Source: Apostichopus japonicus (Eukaryota; Echinodermata; Holothuroidea; Aspidochirotida; Stichopodidae). Taken from it: a DNA stretch of 64,000 nucleotides. Below, one piece after another: positions 1 through 15,300 of the stretch (position 1 is the stretch's first letter; each line of letters begins with the position of its first letter). The notes under the pieces were generated by a model, which was not told where the DNA came from, searched no databases, and worked only from the letters and a program-made list of their open reading frames with translations. The position numbers and the translations under genes were made by a program. The DNA is taken from contig NC_092562.1 in assembly GCF_037975245.1 (NCBI RefSeq), positions 4,892,001 to 4,956,000 of the forward strand, read 5' to 3'.

Positions 1-45
<45 letters not shown>

Positions 46-212
46 AAGATAATTATGATGATGTTGATGATGATGATGATGTTGTTGATTATGATAATTA
101 TGTTGACCATGATGATTACGTTGATGATTATGATAATGATGTTGATGGTAACTGTAATGGTGATTATGTCGATGATTATGATGATGTTGTTGATGATGAT
201 GTTGATGTTGGC
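1..212. repeat. (ATG)n-derived trinucleotide repeat
   Basis: A pure ATG run over the first 42 bases decays into ATG/ATT/GTT variants. It is open as poly-Met on the plus strand but lies in the intron after the EGF exon, so it is a microsatellite, not a gene. Confidence 0.9.
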
Positions 213-259
213 TATAGAGGAGAGATGTTTATGAAGATATTAAAAGAACGAGTCATTAC

Positions 260-379
260 CACTTTCACAGAGAGGTCCTGTAAATCCACCAGTACAGAAA
301 CATCTAAAACCTGTATTGGTATCCGGAACGCAGATCCCACCATTGATGCATGGTGAAGCATCACATGGACCAACCGGAG
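260..379 (-). CDS. Gene 2 EGF-like domain exon
   Basis: A 40-codon phase 1-1 exon reads [19 protein letters not shown], then [19 protein letters not shown]. Six cysteines in C-x4-C-x5-C-x8-10-C-x-C-x8-C order with the GFTGxxC end identify an EGF-like module. No DxD/N calcium-binding signature is seen. The GTAATG donor means the gene continues to the left of the window. Confidence 0.85.
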
Positions 380-3300
380 CTGAAAAGAATTTAAAAAAAA
401 AAAATTAACCACTCTTAAGCTTTATCAGCAATAACATGGCAAAGTAACTACTCTGGCTGTTACCCACTATTGTACTTTTGAATAAAGAAAGCCAGTCCTC
501 CAGTTTCTATATTCAACCCCTTGAAATGTTACAAGGTATACATACACTGGTTACAAAAAGCTGCCGAAATAATGGCTATCAAAATACAATGACGATGATT
601 CATTACTAATTCTTTATGTCATAAAACAACAACCCCTAAGATGTGTTTTAGAGATAAGTATATCGAAGCAAAGGTTACATATTCTATCTGCACCTTTGAA
701 GCTTTACTCATTTGGAATCACATTGCTAACACCACCTGTATTAAGGTCTTATTGAAATATTGTTAATAACACCACCCCTATTAAGGTCTCATCAAGTCAA
801 TATATATCACTTTAAGGTGATGGAACAGAGTAGCTTCACGGTCTTCACCTTCATTGACGGTGATATTGAAGGAACCTTGCCCAACCAGTCCAGATGGATC
901 AGAAAAGAGGAATGTGACTGTGGTTGTGCCAAATTGGAAGAGTTGACCAGACTGGTGGCTCTGTGACAATAAGAAGGTAGTGCCTGAATTGTCTACACCT
1001 GTGCAAGGTGGGAAAGTCACTGATATCCCTGTGCTACCTCTAGGCGCCTCGACGGTGATGTCATCGCCACATGAGACAACTGGTGCTTCCATGTCAGCTG
1101 CAAGAGACAAAGACAGGTAATATTACAACATTAATAATGGTAAATATATATCAAATGAACATTTTGCAACTATGACTATATCAAATGTGGACTAGTTGTG
1201 CGATGGCATGAAACCTCCCCAAAAATGCTGATTTCAACAGGATTTGTTGTTGAGGTAAACATCAATGCCACAACAAAATACACATTCTATGTACGGATCA
1301 GGATATAGCAGAAACATATTTACAGAACATCATCTTTTAATGTTTGAGGTGTCTGTTGGCATGGTATCTATTACCATGGTATCTGTTGACATGGTATCTC
1401 TTGGCATGGTATTTGTCTGCATGGTATCTGTCCACATGGTCAAGTATTCAGATCTGTTTCAAACAGTGTAAGCAATATTACAGTTTGTTATCTGAAATAA
1501 AGTGGAATACTATCTACTACGAAAAGCAGATTGAATCCCATGCTCGCACTTGTTAACATACTGTTCTTCTATTTTATCAGTGCACAGCTGAATCCAATGT
1601 GGTCTACAAAAGCAAACCACAGATGGTGTTTTGATTGAGATTTGTCACATGTAGTAACATTCTAGGGTCATTTGTGCTGTGTGATTGGAGGGGTTTTCTT
1701 TGGCTCGGCTATGGACGGGATTCATGGAACCTGTTGCTGTAGTATGGAATCTGACACGGAAAACACACTTCAATTCTGTAATGTTTAATAGATTTATTGA
1801 TTTAGTGCATGAGATAAAAACATCTTTGAAAGCAAATTAACACATGCATGCAAGCATGGTGTTTGAGAGGGTGGTAAAGAGAGAGTTGGGGTATAGTGTG
1901 ACTTATTTGGAGGGAAGAACACATACCTGAGTTATTCATATCTTTTTGGGGGGATGTGGGGGAGGCGATCATGAGGGGAGTGAGGAAGATTGTGTTGTGG
2001 GAAAGTAACAAGGAATAAGTGTGAAATGTCAGTGATTTTAGGATGCTGCATATCATATCACCATTCATTACATATTCATTCATACTTAGTAAAGATTCCT
2101 AAATCCTATTGGTCCATTCAGGTCAGCTGACCGTGGTTAATCCTGTAAGTAACGCACGGTAAAATTACGGGGCATCACTTTAATAAATCTTTGGTTATAT
2201 GTAACCAAAAATGTTTTGTTTTATGATTTTCCCCCCACACACAAATGGTAGTGTATGAATGAACGGGGTTAATCAATGGTCTAGCGTGCGTTACTCACAT
2301 GATTAATGCACTCCGGGTGTTAATGCTATCGCTGGATGCACTCGGGCTCCGCCCTCGTGCATGGCTTGCATTATCCCCCGATCGTGCATTAATCCTGTGA
2401 GTAACGCACGCTAGACCGTTGATTAACCCCTTATTTTTGCATTGAACTAACCTTCTTCGGTCAGGATGATAAAAAATGAGCCTACTCCAATATTTCCGCT
2501 TGGGTCAATGAAGAGAAAGGTAACAATATTTCGACCAGTCGGGAAGAAATCTCCTGAATCATCTGTACTGCTCAGGAATACCGCCGTCCCAGAATTGTCA
2601 ATTGCGGTGCAAGGTGGGAAGAAAACGTTATCACCAGCACTGCCAAAGGGAACGACCAATTCGATATCAGGGCCGCATGACACTAATGGATCCTCCATAT
2701 CTGAAAACAAATCCGTTATGTGTGTGAGGGTATCTATCTTTTATAGCTCAGACAGTGATATAAATGCTTCAAAAACAACATTTTGTACCTATTAAAGTTG
2801 ACAAATATCAAATATAAAAGATGGGGTACAAAGAGAAACGAAACGGGTTTAACTCTCTACTTTGTCCTATTCATGAGGTATAAAACATTGAAAAACAAAG
2901 AAGAAAACTCTCAAGTCTAGCTTTTGGTTTGGAAAGTTGCACTAGAACTGAACTTGGTCCTTGGGTGGTCACCATGTTTGATATTATAAAGTCACATGAT
3001 GGCAAATAATAAAGCTCATAAGTATTATCCATAATTTGTCATAATTAGCACTAATTAAAATAAAACTATATGATGCATACTCCTTATGTCAGACATATCA
3101 CAGCCAAGTTTTATATTGCAAAATCAGTTTTTAAATTTTTAAAATAATTTTTCTTACCTGCTACTAGAGGTGGCGCTGTTATTTCATCACCTGTGAAATG
3201 GAGAAAAGATAAAAAAAAACATGCTTTATTAATACTGAAATCTGAAGACAAAAATTCTATGCTTAAATCTATAAAGCACCACAAAGGAATCACTATTCCA

Positions 3301-6300
3301 AAAGCCACATTTAAAAGTGATGTCTTTGATTAGGAACTGCTTTAATTATATATGGGACCTAACAATCTCCTCATACTAAACTACAACTATGAAGAAACAA
3401 GATCTAAAGATATTGAAATATACTTGGAAAAAGGGGGAAAAAAATGTTTGCAAACCCAGCTGAATATAACAGAGAGGAATTTTTATCAAGTTGAGATTGG
3501 TTGGTTAAAGTCTTAGTTGTTTCATGTATTTCACAATTCTTACTATTGTGGTCACTGGTTTAAATGTTGTTCTATCCAAACAATTTTTCTTAATACTGTT
3601 TCAAAATTTGATTTCCTTTCATCACTTACTGTAAAAAGTGTAAAAATACATCAAACAGGGAATATAAGGTAAAAGAGAGAGAATGATAATTTTTGTTGGT
3701 TGTATGAATCTACACCGTTATGTCAACATCTTCCCCGATGGGTTGGATTTGCACAGCAACAATGCTGACCTATAATAAGCGACATCATACTCATAGCAAA
3801 AACATCTTAAATTCAATTAGGACAGAAAAACATATGCACTGTACATATTCCTAGGGTAACTACAAAGGTACAACAAAATGCAGTGTGTACCTGTAAGAAT
3901 AACAAACATAATTTCAATATTTAACATCATAGGATGGAAGTTAGGTCACTGTCATTGCTGTGTAAGTGGTTCTATCATATGCCCTATCATATGTAATCCA
4001 TAAGCCCTTGCGGGTTTCTCCCACATTTGTGGTCGCTTAAGTGTCGTAAAAAAAAAAAAATAACTGCTGATTATTATTATTATTATATGCGTTTTAAAGC
4101 CTTGGACTTTGTTATGCCCAGAAATGCAGCCATAGCGAGGATAGCATAATCATCACTGGTCGAGCACCAGAGCAACTCCTGACTAGGTCCAACAGCTGTT
4201 ACTCACCTGGGTCACAGACGCCCTCAATACCAGTCTCAAGGACATTGTTACCAAAGATGGAACAATCCAAAGATATCAAGTATGCAACGATTGGACAGGT
4301 GGTGCTGAGCCCAGTGCAGCTGTCTAGACAGGGCCCAGTCTGAATGTTGAGTGTTGGACATGGCGGATACAACACTGAACAGGCAGCAGGGAGAGCTTGT
4401 ACAGAACAGGTCTGGGATGCTGGAACAACAGATCTTATCATATCCACAGAAAACAGGAAATTATTTGGAAAATCAAACCCAGCTGTGGCATAGGAGTAGG
4501 GTAGGAGACTGCTACAGGGAGATGGAATGCTGACACAAGCCGCTGGTGAAGCAATGAAAGGAGAATATCCTTTAATGTTAGTTACACACATGTATGGCAC
4601 AGTACGATATATTTATATATTTGTTTTTAGGTGTTACATTTGTAAAGCGCCTTGAGCAGCTTTGCTGATTATGCACTACATAAATATTACTTATTATTAT
4701 TATTATTATATATATCTGTAATCTGTAAAGTTTAAAAAACACATACTCTTAAAGTTTACTGTCACCGAATTCTGAACCCTCCAAACCCCCCAAAACTATA
4801 ATAATAAATTCTTAAAGGAAATCTACAAGACACTAGAGTGTATATTATACGATGTATCCGGGGTACCTGACAATGAAAAATGCTATATTCTGTACACAAA
4901 CAAACTGGTCCATCTTCATATATGTACTTGTGAGCTAAAGCAAAGTTCATTCCAAATGAGTTCAACGTATTTAGATGTTAAATTTGTCCCCCTTTTCACC
5001 CAGCCTCCCCACCCCTTTCACCTAGCCTTCTCCACCCCCTTTCACCCAGCAATCCCCACCCCCGCTCCCTGAAACATACAATACTACTCATCTGTTTAGA
5101 CTTAAAGCCCTGAAGATTAGCTCATCAAATATAGAATTTCATCCTTTTAACTGAAAGTGTACTCTTCCCTACGTTGACTGCATGAAATCCTGATGGGGCA
5201 GGGGAAGACGTTACCTGGGGGTGGGGGAAGAGATGGTGTAGGTGTGGTTATAACTGGTGGCATAGTGGTGGGTGGAACTGCAAAAGAAACATTGAAACAG
5301 ATTAAATAAAAAGAAATGCTCAGGAAACCATACATTATGATTTGACAGACTTATAATGAGGGATTAAATCTTGAATACTTTGCATATATACTGCCTTAAT
5401 TAGAAATACATAATTAATTAGAAATACATATATAATTAGAAACGAATTTGCTCTTTATTGTAGTTGATGATATGAATTCGAAATTTCCTCAGTGGAAAAG
5501 GAGAGAGATTTCATACAAGTAAACTATTTTGAGATATTTGAAATCATGGCCCACAAATGTCTTTCAACATCAGCGACACCATGAGACCGAAATCGACTTG
5601 GACGTAAATAAGACTCTCTTTTTATGCTTACCAAGGTCGACAATCTCGATGGTTAACTCGTTACACCGGTCACCGTCACAGAAGCAAGATGCACCTATAC
5701 TTCCAGATACATCCCGCAGAGTAGGATTTTCCGCCGCAAGGAACTGGATCAGTTCCCCGCTGGTCAGACAATCTCTATCGAAGGGGCGCCATTCTGCTGG
5801 AAGGCAACCCCTTGATGTTAGCATGGAGCTCTCTGGGAAAGCACTGTCTGTCATTTTGAAAAATTAAAAAAGAGAAAAACTTTAGCTATGGATGTGTGGG
5901 GAAGATACAGACAGTACTACACAAGGACTTTATAGCATGCAAATTTCTGTGAGACTTAATAAAGATCCAACTTGTGAATGTTACCGTGCCAAAAAGTAAT
6001 GGGACCAGAAAAGGTCTTTTCAATTGATTGATTGTAATCAATTACCACACAACAGACACTGAATGTGAGCATCTATGTTGGTGTATTGGGTAATACACAT
6101 TAAGTGGTGTAGTTGAAGAATCAAAAGTACTTTAAAATTATTTGCCTGAGCTGGAATGCAAAAATACTTAATTTGCAATGATTTTATGATGTCAAATGTA
6201 CTTTTCATGCTCTTTTGCCTAAAACTAGAAGTCATAGTTCTAATTGGTAGTGATGGAAGATGTCAACTAAACTGACCATTCTTACGTACCTCCATTCAGG

Positions 6301-9300
6301 ACCAGTGACACATTGGTAGTAGCGCACTGTTCTCCTAGTTCACAGATAATGGTTTCTACAGGATTGGAACAAGACTCCAAACTGGTACAATAGAGACACT
6401 CCACAGCTAGAAAAAAAGCAATTTCATTCAGCAATAATTAGTTGGATCAGAGAAATATTAAAGATGATATGTTGTAATACATAGTGCTGTAAAATATAGT
6501 AAATATGAAAACAGTAGTGTGGATATCCTCTCCTTCAACCCTGTAACTATAGTAATTATGGAAACAATAGTGTGGATATCCTCTCCATCAACCCTGTAAC
6601 TATAGTAATTATGGAAACAATAGTGTGGATATCCTCTCCATCAACCCTGTAACTATAGTAATTATGGAAACAATAATGTGGATATCCTCTCCATCAACCC
6701 TGTAACTATAGTAATTATGGAAACAATGTGGATATCCTCTCCATCAACCCTGTAACTATAGTAATTATGGAAACAATAGTGTGGATATCCTCTCCATCAA
6801 CCCTGTAACTATAGTAATTATGGAAACAATAGTGTGGATATCCTCTCCATCAACCCTGTAACTATAGTAATTATGGAAACAATAATGTGGATATCCTCTC
6901 CATCAACCCTGTAACTATAGTAATTATGGAAACAATAATGTGGATATCCTCTCCATCAACCCTGTAACTATAGTAATTATGGAAACAATATTGTGGATAT
7001 CCTCTCCATCAACCCTGTAACTATAGTAATTATGGAAACAATAGTGTGGATATCCTCTCCATCAACCCTGTAACTATAGTAATTATGGAAACAATAGTGT
7101 GGATATCTTCTTGGTCAACCCTGTTAATATAGAAAAAAAGAAGAACATCATAGAACACCCTGTTCTCTTCCCCCACCCACTCCAGCCCACCCCACCAACC
7201 CCTCATAAACATTTGGTTCTCAAGGACTGGTTTCTTTAGTAATATACTATTGCTGGATATAATGACAAACTTGGACATAGTTGTCACAATCGACATACCT
7301 GTAGGGAACCCTTCTGTTGTTGTACTTTCTGTCTCTATATAGTGAAACAAGAAGAAGAGTCATGGCAAAAGATACACTCAATTGCACGTCCATGGTCACT
7401 TTACATCAACTAAACCAAAACTAAAACTCACCGGTATTGGTCCCAAATATCAGTAGAAAATTATTGCAAAATTGGTTGTCCCAACTTTTATAAACCTTGC
7501 TATGATATGTAAAGCACTCAGAAGGACGAATTTGAAAATAAGAAAAAACATTTTTATTTGTACTTGTGCTTGGACTACACTGAGACTGCTAAGGCAAAAA
7601 AAAGAAAAAAAAGAAAGAAAATGGAGGCTATTTCTTGCACACCACATGAACACAATTATTTATTTATCCAACAAAATGTACTTAAAAATTGGATGAAATT
7701 TTATCAAATATGTAACATAACTACTTCTATATAACGTTTTCAATTAAAATTTAAATATTATGTGAAACAAAATAAAATGTAACACAGCCTACCTAAAATT
7801 ATGAAAAATTGTTTTTATCTAAACCTTATATCAGTCTCAAAAGTCATCAAAAACAGAGCATTTGAGTTCAAAACAGTTAATTATAGCATAATTCATGCTA
7901 CTTTATATTGCATTGCACATCTCTTATTAGTTACAGGTATTGAGACTATACATTTAAATAGGAAGAGTAAAATAGATTATTCATAAATCAAAACAGAATG
8001 TCCCCAATTACATATAAAGGGAATTATTAACTGGCCTGTTAACTCCACAAATAAAGGTACATTTTATGAAAGTTAAAAATCAAACAAACCTAATGTTGTG
8101 ACTGGTAATGTGGTAGCTGCTGGACCAAATGTTGTGAATTCTTCAACTTCAGAAAGGAAGAGATAAGGATTAAAGAGTATTAGACGTAAATAATACAATA
8201 TATTACATGAAATTGAAACTTTATCTATCTGGCTTCTACTTTTTACTTCTTCCCTGCCTTATTTACCCATGATGTATACAGAGGACACTTTTGAAGGAAT
8301 CATATTTTATCCCCAACTCTCTTCTTAAGCAAACTTCATGTATTACCGTCAGGTTCTTCTAGTTCTGTATTACAGAGTTGGTCATCACAGAAGCAAGCTG
8401 TTCCTACTTCACTGATAATGAAATCCCTCACTTCAGGGAAATCTGCTCCGATGAAATCATCAACATATCTTTCAGCTGTAATGCAGCCTTCCACACCTTC
8501 AACTGCTGGGGCACAGCTACGGAAGAAGTCGATGGCTGTTCCCAAAACTTAGAAGAAAAGGGAAAGGCAAAATAAAAAAATATCAAATCTATTATCACAG
8601 ACTGTGCTCAAATGAAGTTATATCTCTAAATATTTTCTATATCATAAACTAATAAACTGCTGCTGTGAAAGTGCCTTACTTGAAGCCAATTTATTTCTGG
8701 AAGAACTAAAACCAATTTGGAAGTAAAGTTTGAGGGGAGTTTAGAGTTATATTGATTTACCTGGACCAAAGTCTACTGTGACATTGATGAAGGAACAGAC
8801 AGAGAATTCATCACACACTTCAGTGTTCAACTCATCAAGTGGTAAAGAACACTCATCTTCCCCGTCACATACGTAACACACAAGATCTGTTGGGAGAGTG
8901 GAAATGCATCTTGTATTCAGAATTACGTTGTATGAAACATTTGCAAAGAAATGACTTACTTAAATACTAACAGTCCAGGCAAAGATGAAGATGGGAAATG
9001 ACCAACAACACCACTACTAGATTATGTAGTAATTCGTTTCTGAATTTCAATAAGAAATAACCTGTTATAGTACAAATTGATACTACAGATTTGACTAGAA
9101 ATATCAGCGTGGTTTTAGATTAATAATTTTACTAGAATATATGTTGCAGTTCATTATTTACCAAATGTTGTCATGGCAGTAGGAGAAACTGGACTAAGGC
9201 TGGTTAGTTCTGTTGGAAGCAAGAAAGTAAAGAAAAATGATCATGAAAAGCAAAACGAGGAAAACAATTGGATAACTCATCAGGAGTTTTCTCTAAAAAT

Positions 9301-12300
9301 TCATGCCCATAGTTTACTGTGAGCTATAGGGTTGTGACAGTCCCTAATTTCAAACGTCAAGTTGCAACTAATAAAATTTCTTAAATTACAGTCAAGTGTC
9401 CTGTCCAATAAAATGGTTGAATTTACAGAGATAACTTCATTACCATATCACAGTCTTTTGTTAATCTTGATAGACATTCACTTTGATTTAGTAAATTTTA
9501 CTCTGAATGTACAAACTAAATTTGTGTTGTTTGGTTTACAAAATACAACATTTACTAAAAGATCTTTTAGAAAAAGCCCCAGTTTTCTTCTCAATTCTTG
9601 TGTGACCCAATCGTTGTCTAGTCTAGTGTACACTTTATGCAAATACAAAAAATATCAAAGAGGGAAAGACAATATGAATGTAAATTATTTTCATACCAGG
9701 CAAACAAACAACTTTAGACTACTAGTCTAAATAATACAATTCATATAACATCCAGTTCTCTTCCCCACCCGCTCCACCCCACCCCTCATAAACATTTGGT
9801 TCTCAAGCACTGGTTTCTTTAGTAATATACTATTGCTGGATATAATGACAAACTTGGACATAGTTGTCACAATCGACATACCTGTAGAGAACCTTTCTGT
9901 TGTTGTACTTTCTGTCTCTATATAGTGAAACAAGAAGAAGAGTCATGGCAAATGATACACGCAATTGCACGTCCATGGTCACTTTACATCAACTAAACCA
10001 AAATAAAACTCACCGATATTGATCCCAAGTATCATTAGAACAATATTGCCAAATTGGTCTTCCCAAAGTTTATACACCTTGCTATGATATGTAAAGCACT
10101 CAGATTTTTTTTTATACTTGTGCTTGGACTACACAGAGACTGCTAAGGCAACAAAAAAAAAGAAAATCGAGGCTATATGTTGCACACCACATGAACACCA
10201 CATGAACACAATTATTTATTTATCCTAAAAAATGTACTTAAATATCGGATGTAATTTTTATAAACATGTCACAAATGACTTCTATATAACGTTTTGAATT
10301 AAAATGTAAACATTGAGAAAAAATAGAAACAGTATAAAAGAAAAAAAAATGTAACACAGCCTACCTAAAATTATGAAAAATTATTTTAATCTAAACTTTA
10401 TATCAGTCTCAAAAGTCGTCAAAAACAGAGCATTTGAGTTTAAAACAGTTAATTATAGCATAATTCATGCTACTTTATATTGCATTGCACATCTCTTATT
10501 AGTTACAGGTATTGAGACTATACATTTAAATAGGAAGAGTAAAATAGATTATTCATAAATCAAAACAGAATGTCCCCAATTACATATAAAGGGAATTATT
10601 AACTGGCCTGTTAACTCCACAAATAAAGGTACATTTTATGGAAGTTAAAAATCAAACAAACCTAATGTTGTGACTGGTAATGTGGTAGCTGCTGGACCAA
10701 ATGTTGTGAATTCTTCAACTTCAGAAAGGAAGAGATAAGGATAAAGAGTATTAGGCGTAAATAATACAATATAATACATTAAATTGAAACTTTATCTATC
10801 TGGCTTCTACTTTCACTTCTTCCCTGCCTTATTTACCAATGATGTATACAGAGGACACTTTTGAAGGAATCATATTTTATCCCAAACTCTCTTCTTAACC
10901 AAACTTCATGTATTACCGTCAGGTTCTCCTAGTTCTGTATTACAGAGTTGGTCATCACAGAAGCAAGCTGTTCCTACTTCACTGATAATGAAATTCCTCA
11001 CTTCAGGGAAATCTGCTCCGATGAAATCATCAACATATCTTTCAGCTGTAATGCAGCCTTCCACACCTTCAACTGCTGCAACACAGCTACGGAAGAAGTC
11101 GATGGCTGTTCCCAAAACTTAGAAGAAAAGGGAAAGGCAAAATAAAAAAATATCAAATCATCATCACAGACTGTGCTCAATTGAAGTTATATCTCTAAAT
11201 ATTTTCTATATCATAAACTAATAAACTGCTGCTGTGAAAGTGCCTTACTTGAAGCCAATATATTTCTGGAAGAACTAAAACCAATTTGGAAGTAAAGTTT
11301 GAGGGGAGTTTAGAGTTATATTGATTTACCTGGACCAAAGTCTACTGTGACATTGATGAAGGAACAGACAGAGAATTCATCACACACTTCAGTGTTCAAC
11401 TCATCAAGTGGTAAAGAACACTCATCTTCCCCGTCACATACGTAACACACAAGATCTGTTGGGAGAGTGGAAATGCATCTTGTATTCAGAATTACGTTGT
11501 ATGAAACATTTGCAAAGAAATCACTTACTTAAATACTAACAGTCCAGGCAAAGATGAAGATGGGAAATGACCAACAACACCACTACTAGATTATGTAGTA
11601 ATTCGTTTCTGAATTTCAATAAAAAATAACCTGTAATAGTACAAATTGATACTAAAGATTTAACTAGAAATATCAGCGTGGTTTAAGATTAACATTTTTA
11701 CTAGAATATATGTTGCAGTTCATTATTTACCAAATGTTGTCACGGCAGTAGGAGAAACTGGACTAAGGCTGGTAAGTTCTGTTGGAAGTAAGAAAGTAAA
11801 GAAATATGATCATGAAAAAAAAAAAAAACAGAAAAACAATTGATTAACTCATCAGGAGTTTTCTCTTAAAATTCATGCCCATAGTTTACTGTGAGCTATA
11901 GGGTTGGGACAGTCCTCAATTTCAAACGTCAAGTTGCGACTAATAAACTTTCTTAAATTACAGTCAAGTGTCCTGTCAAAAAAAATGGTTGAATTTACAA
12001 AGATAACTTCATTAATCTTGATAGACATCACTTTGATTTAGTAAATTTTACTCTGGATGTTCAAACTAAATTTGTGTTTGTTTGGTTTACAAAATACAAC
12101 ATTTACTAAAAGAACTTTTAGAAAAAGCCCCAGTTTTCTTCTCAATTCTTGTGTGCATGACCCAATCGTTGTCTAGTCTAGTGTACACTTTATGCAAATA
12201 CATAAAATATCAAAGAGGGAAAGACAATATGAATGTAAATTATTTTCATATAAGGCAAACAAACAACTTTAGACTACTAGGCTAAATAATACAATTCAAA

Positions 12301-15300
12301 CAACATCCAGTCCCCCCCCCCCCACTCCACTCCACCCATCATTAACATTTGGTTCTCAAGCACTGTTTTCTTTAGTAATATACTATTGCTGGATATAATG
12401 ACAAACTTGGACATAGTTGTCACAATCGACATACCTGTAGGGAACCCTTCTGTTGTTGTACTTTCTGTCTCTATATAGTGAAACAAGAAGAAGAGTCATG
12501 GCAACTGATACACGCAATTGCACGTCCATGGTCACTTTACATCAACTAAACCAAAATAAAACTCACTGGTATTGATCCCAAATATCAGTAAAACATTATT
12601 GCCAAATTGGTCGTCCCAACTTTTATACACCTTGCTAAAATATGTAAAGCACTTAGAAGGACCAATTTGAAAATCAAAAACTTTTTTTTTTGTACTTGTG
12701 CTTGGACTACACTGAGACTGCTAAGGCAACAAAAAGAAAAAAAGAAAGAAAATGGAGGCTATTTCTTGCAAACCACATGAACACAATTATTTATTTATTC
12801 AACAAAATGTACTGAAAAATTGGATGTAATTTTATCAAATATGTAACATAACTACTTCTATATAATGTTTTGAATTAAAATTTAAATATTATGTGAAACA
12901 AAATAAAATGTAACACAGCCTACCTAAAATTATGAAAAATTGTTTTTATCTAAACCTTATATCAGTCTCAAAAGTCGTCAAAAACAGAGCATTAGAGTTT
13001 AAAACAGTTAATTATAGCATAATTCATGCTACTTTATATTGCATTGCACATCTCTTATTAGTTACAGGTATTGAAACTATACATTTAAATAGGAAGAGTA
13101 AAATAAATTATTCATAAATCAAAACAGAATGTCCCAAATTACTTATAGAGAGAATTCTTAACTGGCCTGTTAACTCCACAAATAAAGGTACATTTTTATG
13201 AAAGTTGAAAATCAAACAAACCTAATGTTGTGACTGGTAATGTGGAAGCTGCTTCACCAAATGTTGTTAATTCTTCAACTTCAGAAAGGAAGAGATAAGG
13301 ATTAAAGAGTATTAGACGTAAATAATGCAATATATTACATGAAATTGAAACTTTATCTATCTGGCTTCTACTTTTACTTCTTCCCTGCCTTATTTACCCA
13401 TGATGTATACAGAGGACACTTTTGAAGGAATCATATTTTATCCCAAACTCTCTTCTTAACCAAATTTCATGTATTACCATCAGGTTCTCCTAGTTCTGTA
13501 TTACAGAGTTGGTCATCACAGAAGCAAGCTGTTCCTACTTCACTGATAATGAAATTCCTCACTTCAGGGAAATCTGCTCCGATGAAATCATCAACATATC
13601 TTTCAGCTGTAATGCAGCCTTCCACACCTTCAACTGCTGGGGCACAGCTACGGAAGAAGTCGATGGCTGTTCCCAAAACTAAGAAGAAAAGGGAAATGCA
13701 AAATCAAAAAATATTGAATCTATTATTACAGACTGTGCTCACATGAATTTTTATCTCTAAATATTTTCTATATGAAAAACTAATAAACTGCTACTTTGAA
13801 AGTGCCTTACTTGAAGCCCATTAATATCTGGAAGAACAAAAAACCAATTTGGATTGAAAGTAAGAGGATAGTCAATAGAAATATTGATTTACCTGGACCA
13901 AAGTCTACTGTGACATTGATGAAGGAACAGACAGAGAGTTCATCACACACTTCAGTGTTCAACTCATCAAGTGGTAAAGAACACTCATCTTCCCCGTCAC
14001 ATACGTAACACACAAGATCTGTTGGGAGAGTGGAAAGGTATCTTGTATTCAGAATTACGTTGTATGAAACATTTGCAAAGGAATGACTTACTTAAATACT
14101 AACAGTCCAGGCAAAGATGAAGATGGGAAATGACCAACAACACCACTACTAGATTATGTAGTCATTCGTTTCTGACTTTCAATAAGAAATAACCTATTAT
14201 TGTAGAAATTGATACCATAAATTTTACCTGAAAAATCAATGTGGTTAAGATTAATATTTTTACAAGAATATATCTTGCATGTCATTAATTACCAAATGTT
14301 GTCACGGCAGTAGGAGAAACTGGACTAAGGCTGGTTACTTCTGTTGAAAGTAGAAAGTTAAAAAAAATATGATAATGGAAATAACAAAAACAACTGATTA
14401 GCTCATCAGGAGTTTTCTCTAAAAGTGTATGTCCATAGTTACTGTGAGCTAAAGGGTTGTGACTATCCTCAATTCCAAAAGTTAAGTTTTGACTAGTACA
14501 CTTTCTTAAATTTACAGTCAAGTGTCCTTTAAAAAAATGGTTGAATTCACAAAGATAACTTCATAACCATATCACAGTTTTTTGTTAATCTTGGTAAATA
14601 TTCACTTTGATTTAGTAAACTTACTCTGAAAGTTCAAATTAAAATTTGTGTTTGTTTGATTTACAAAATACAACATTCACTTAAAGAACTTTTAGAAAAA
14701 GACCCAGTTTTCTTCTCAATTCTTGTGTGGCCCAATTGTAGTTTATTCTAGTGTACACTTTATGCAAATACATAAAATATCAAAGAGGGAAAGACAATAA
14801 GAACGTAAATTATTCTCATATCAGGCAAACAAACAACTTTTGACTATACATCTAAATAATACAAAGGAAAGCATCAAACAAGGGTTTAAAGAAATGACAG
14901 ATTATAACCATAGTTATTTTAAGATGCCAAACTTGGGAAGGAGAAGTAGATCTATATTAAAGTGATTTTATAGCAAATTAATTCTAACAATAGGTGTTAT
15001 TGCTACATTTCTTTGAATATACATTGATTTTCATTATTGAACAGAAAGGCTTGTCTGACATGAAGAAAATGACTGCTATAGTTCTAAAATATTCTTTGCA
15101 AACCATAACTAAATGGTTTTTGTTCAGCATCATTGATGTTATGAAACATACTAATATTTCAGAAGCAGAACAGTTTGACACAATATTTAAGGAAGTCTTG
15201 TCATTTACGTTTATCCCTAACAAGATGTCAAAGGGTTGGCAATGTACCAGAGAGAAACAAAATATAATATGAGAGTTAAAATGGAAAAAAATAACATTTT

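Noticed and set aside
1-234. 77-codon Met-rich open frame
   Set aside because: It is an ATG trinucleotide repeat in an intron.
8378-8575. Plus-strand open frames opposite every LU B exon (for example 8378-8575, 10948-11145, 15433-15699)
   Set aside because: They recur only because they mirror the conserved LU B exon; they run through its splice sites.
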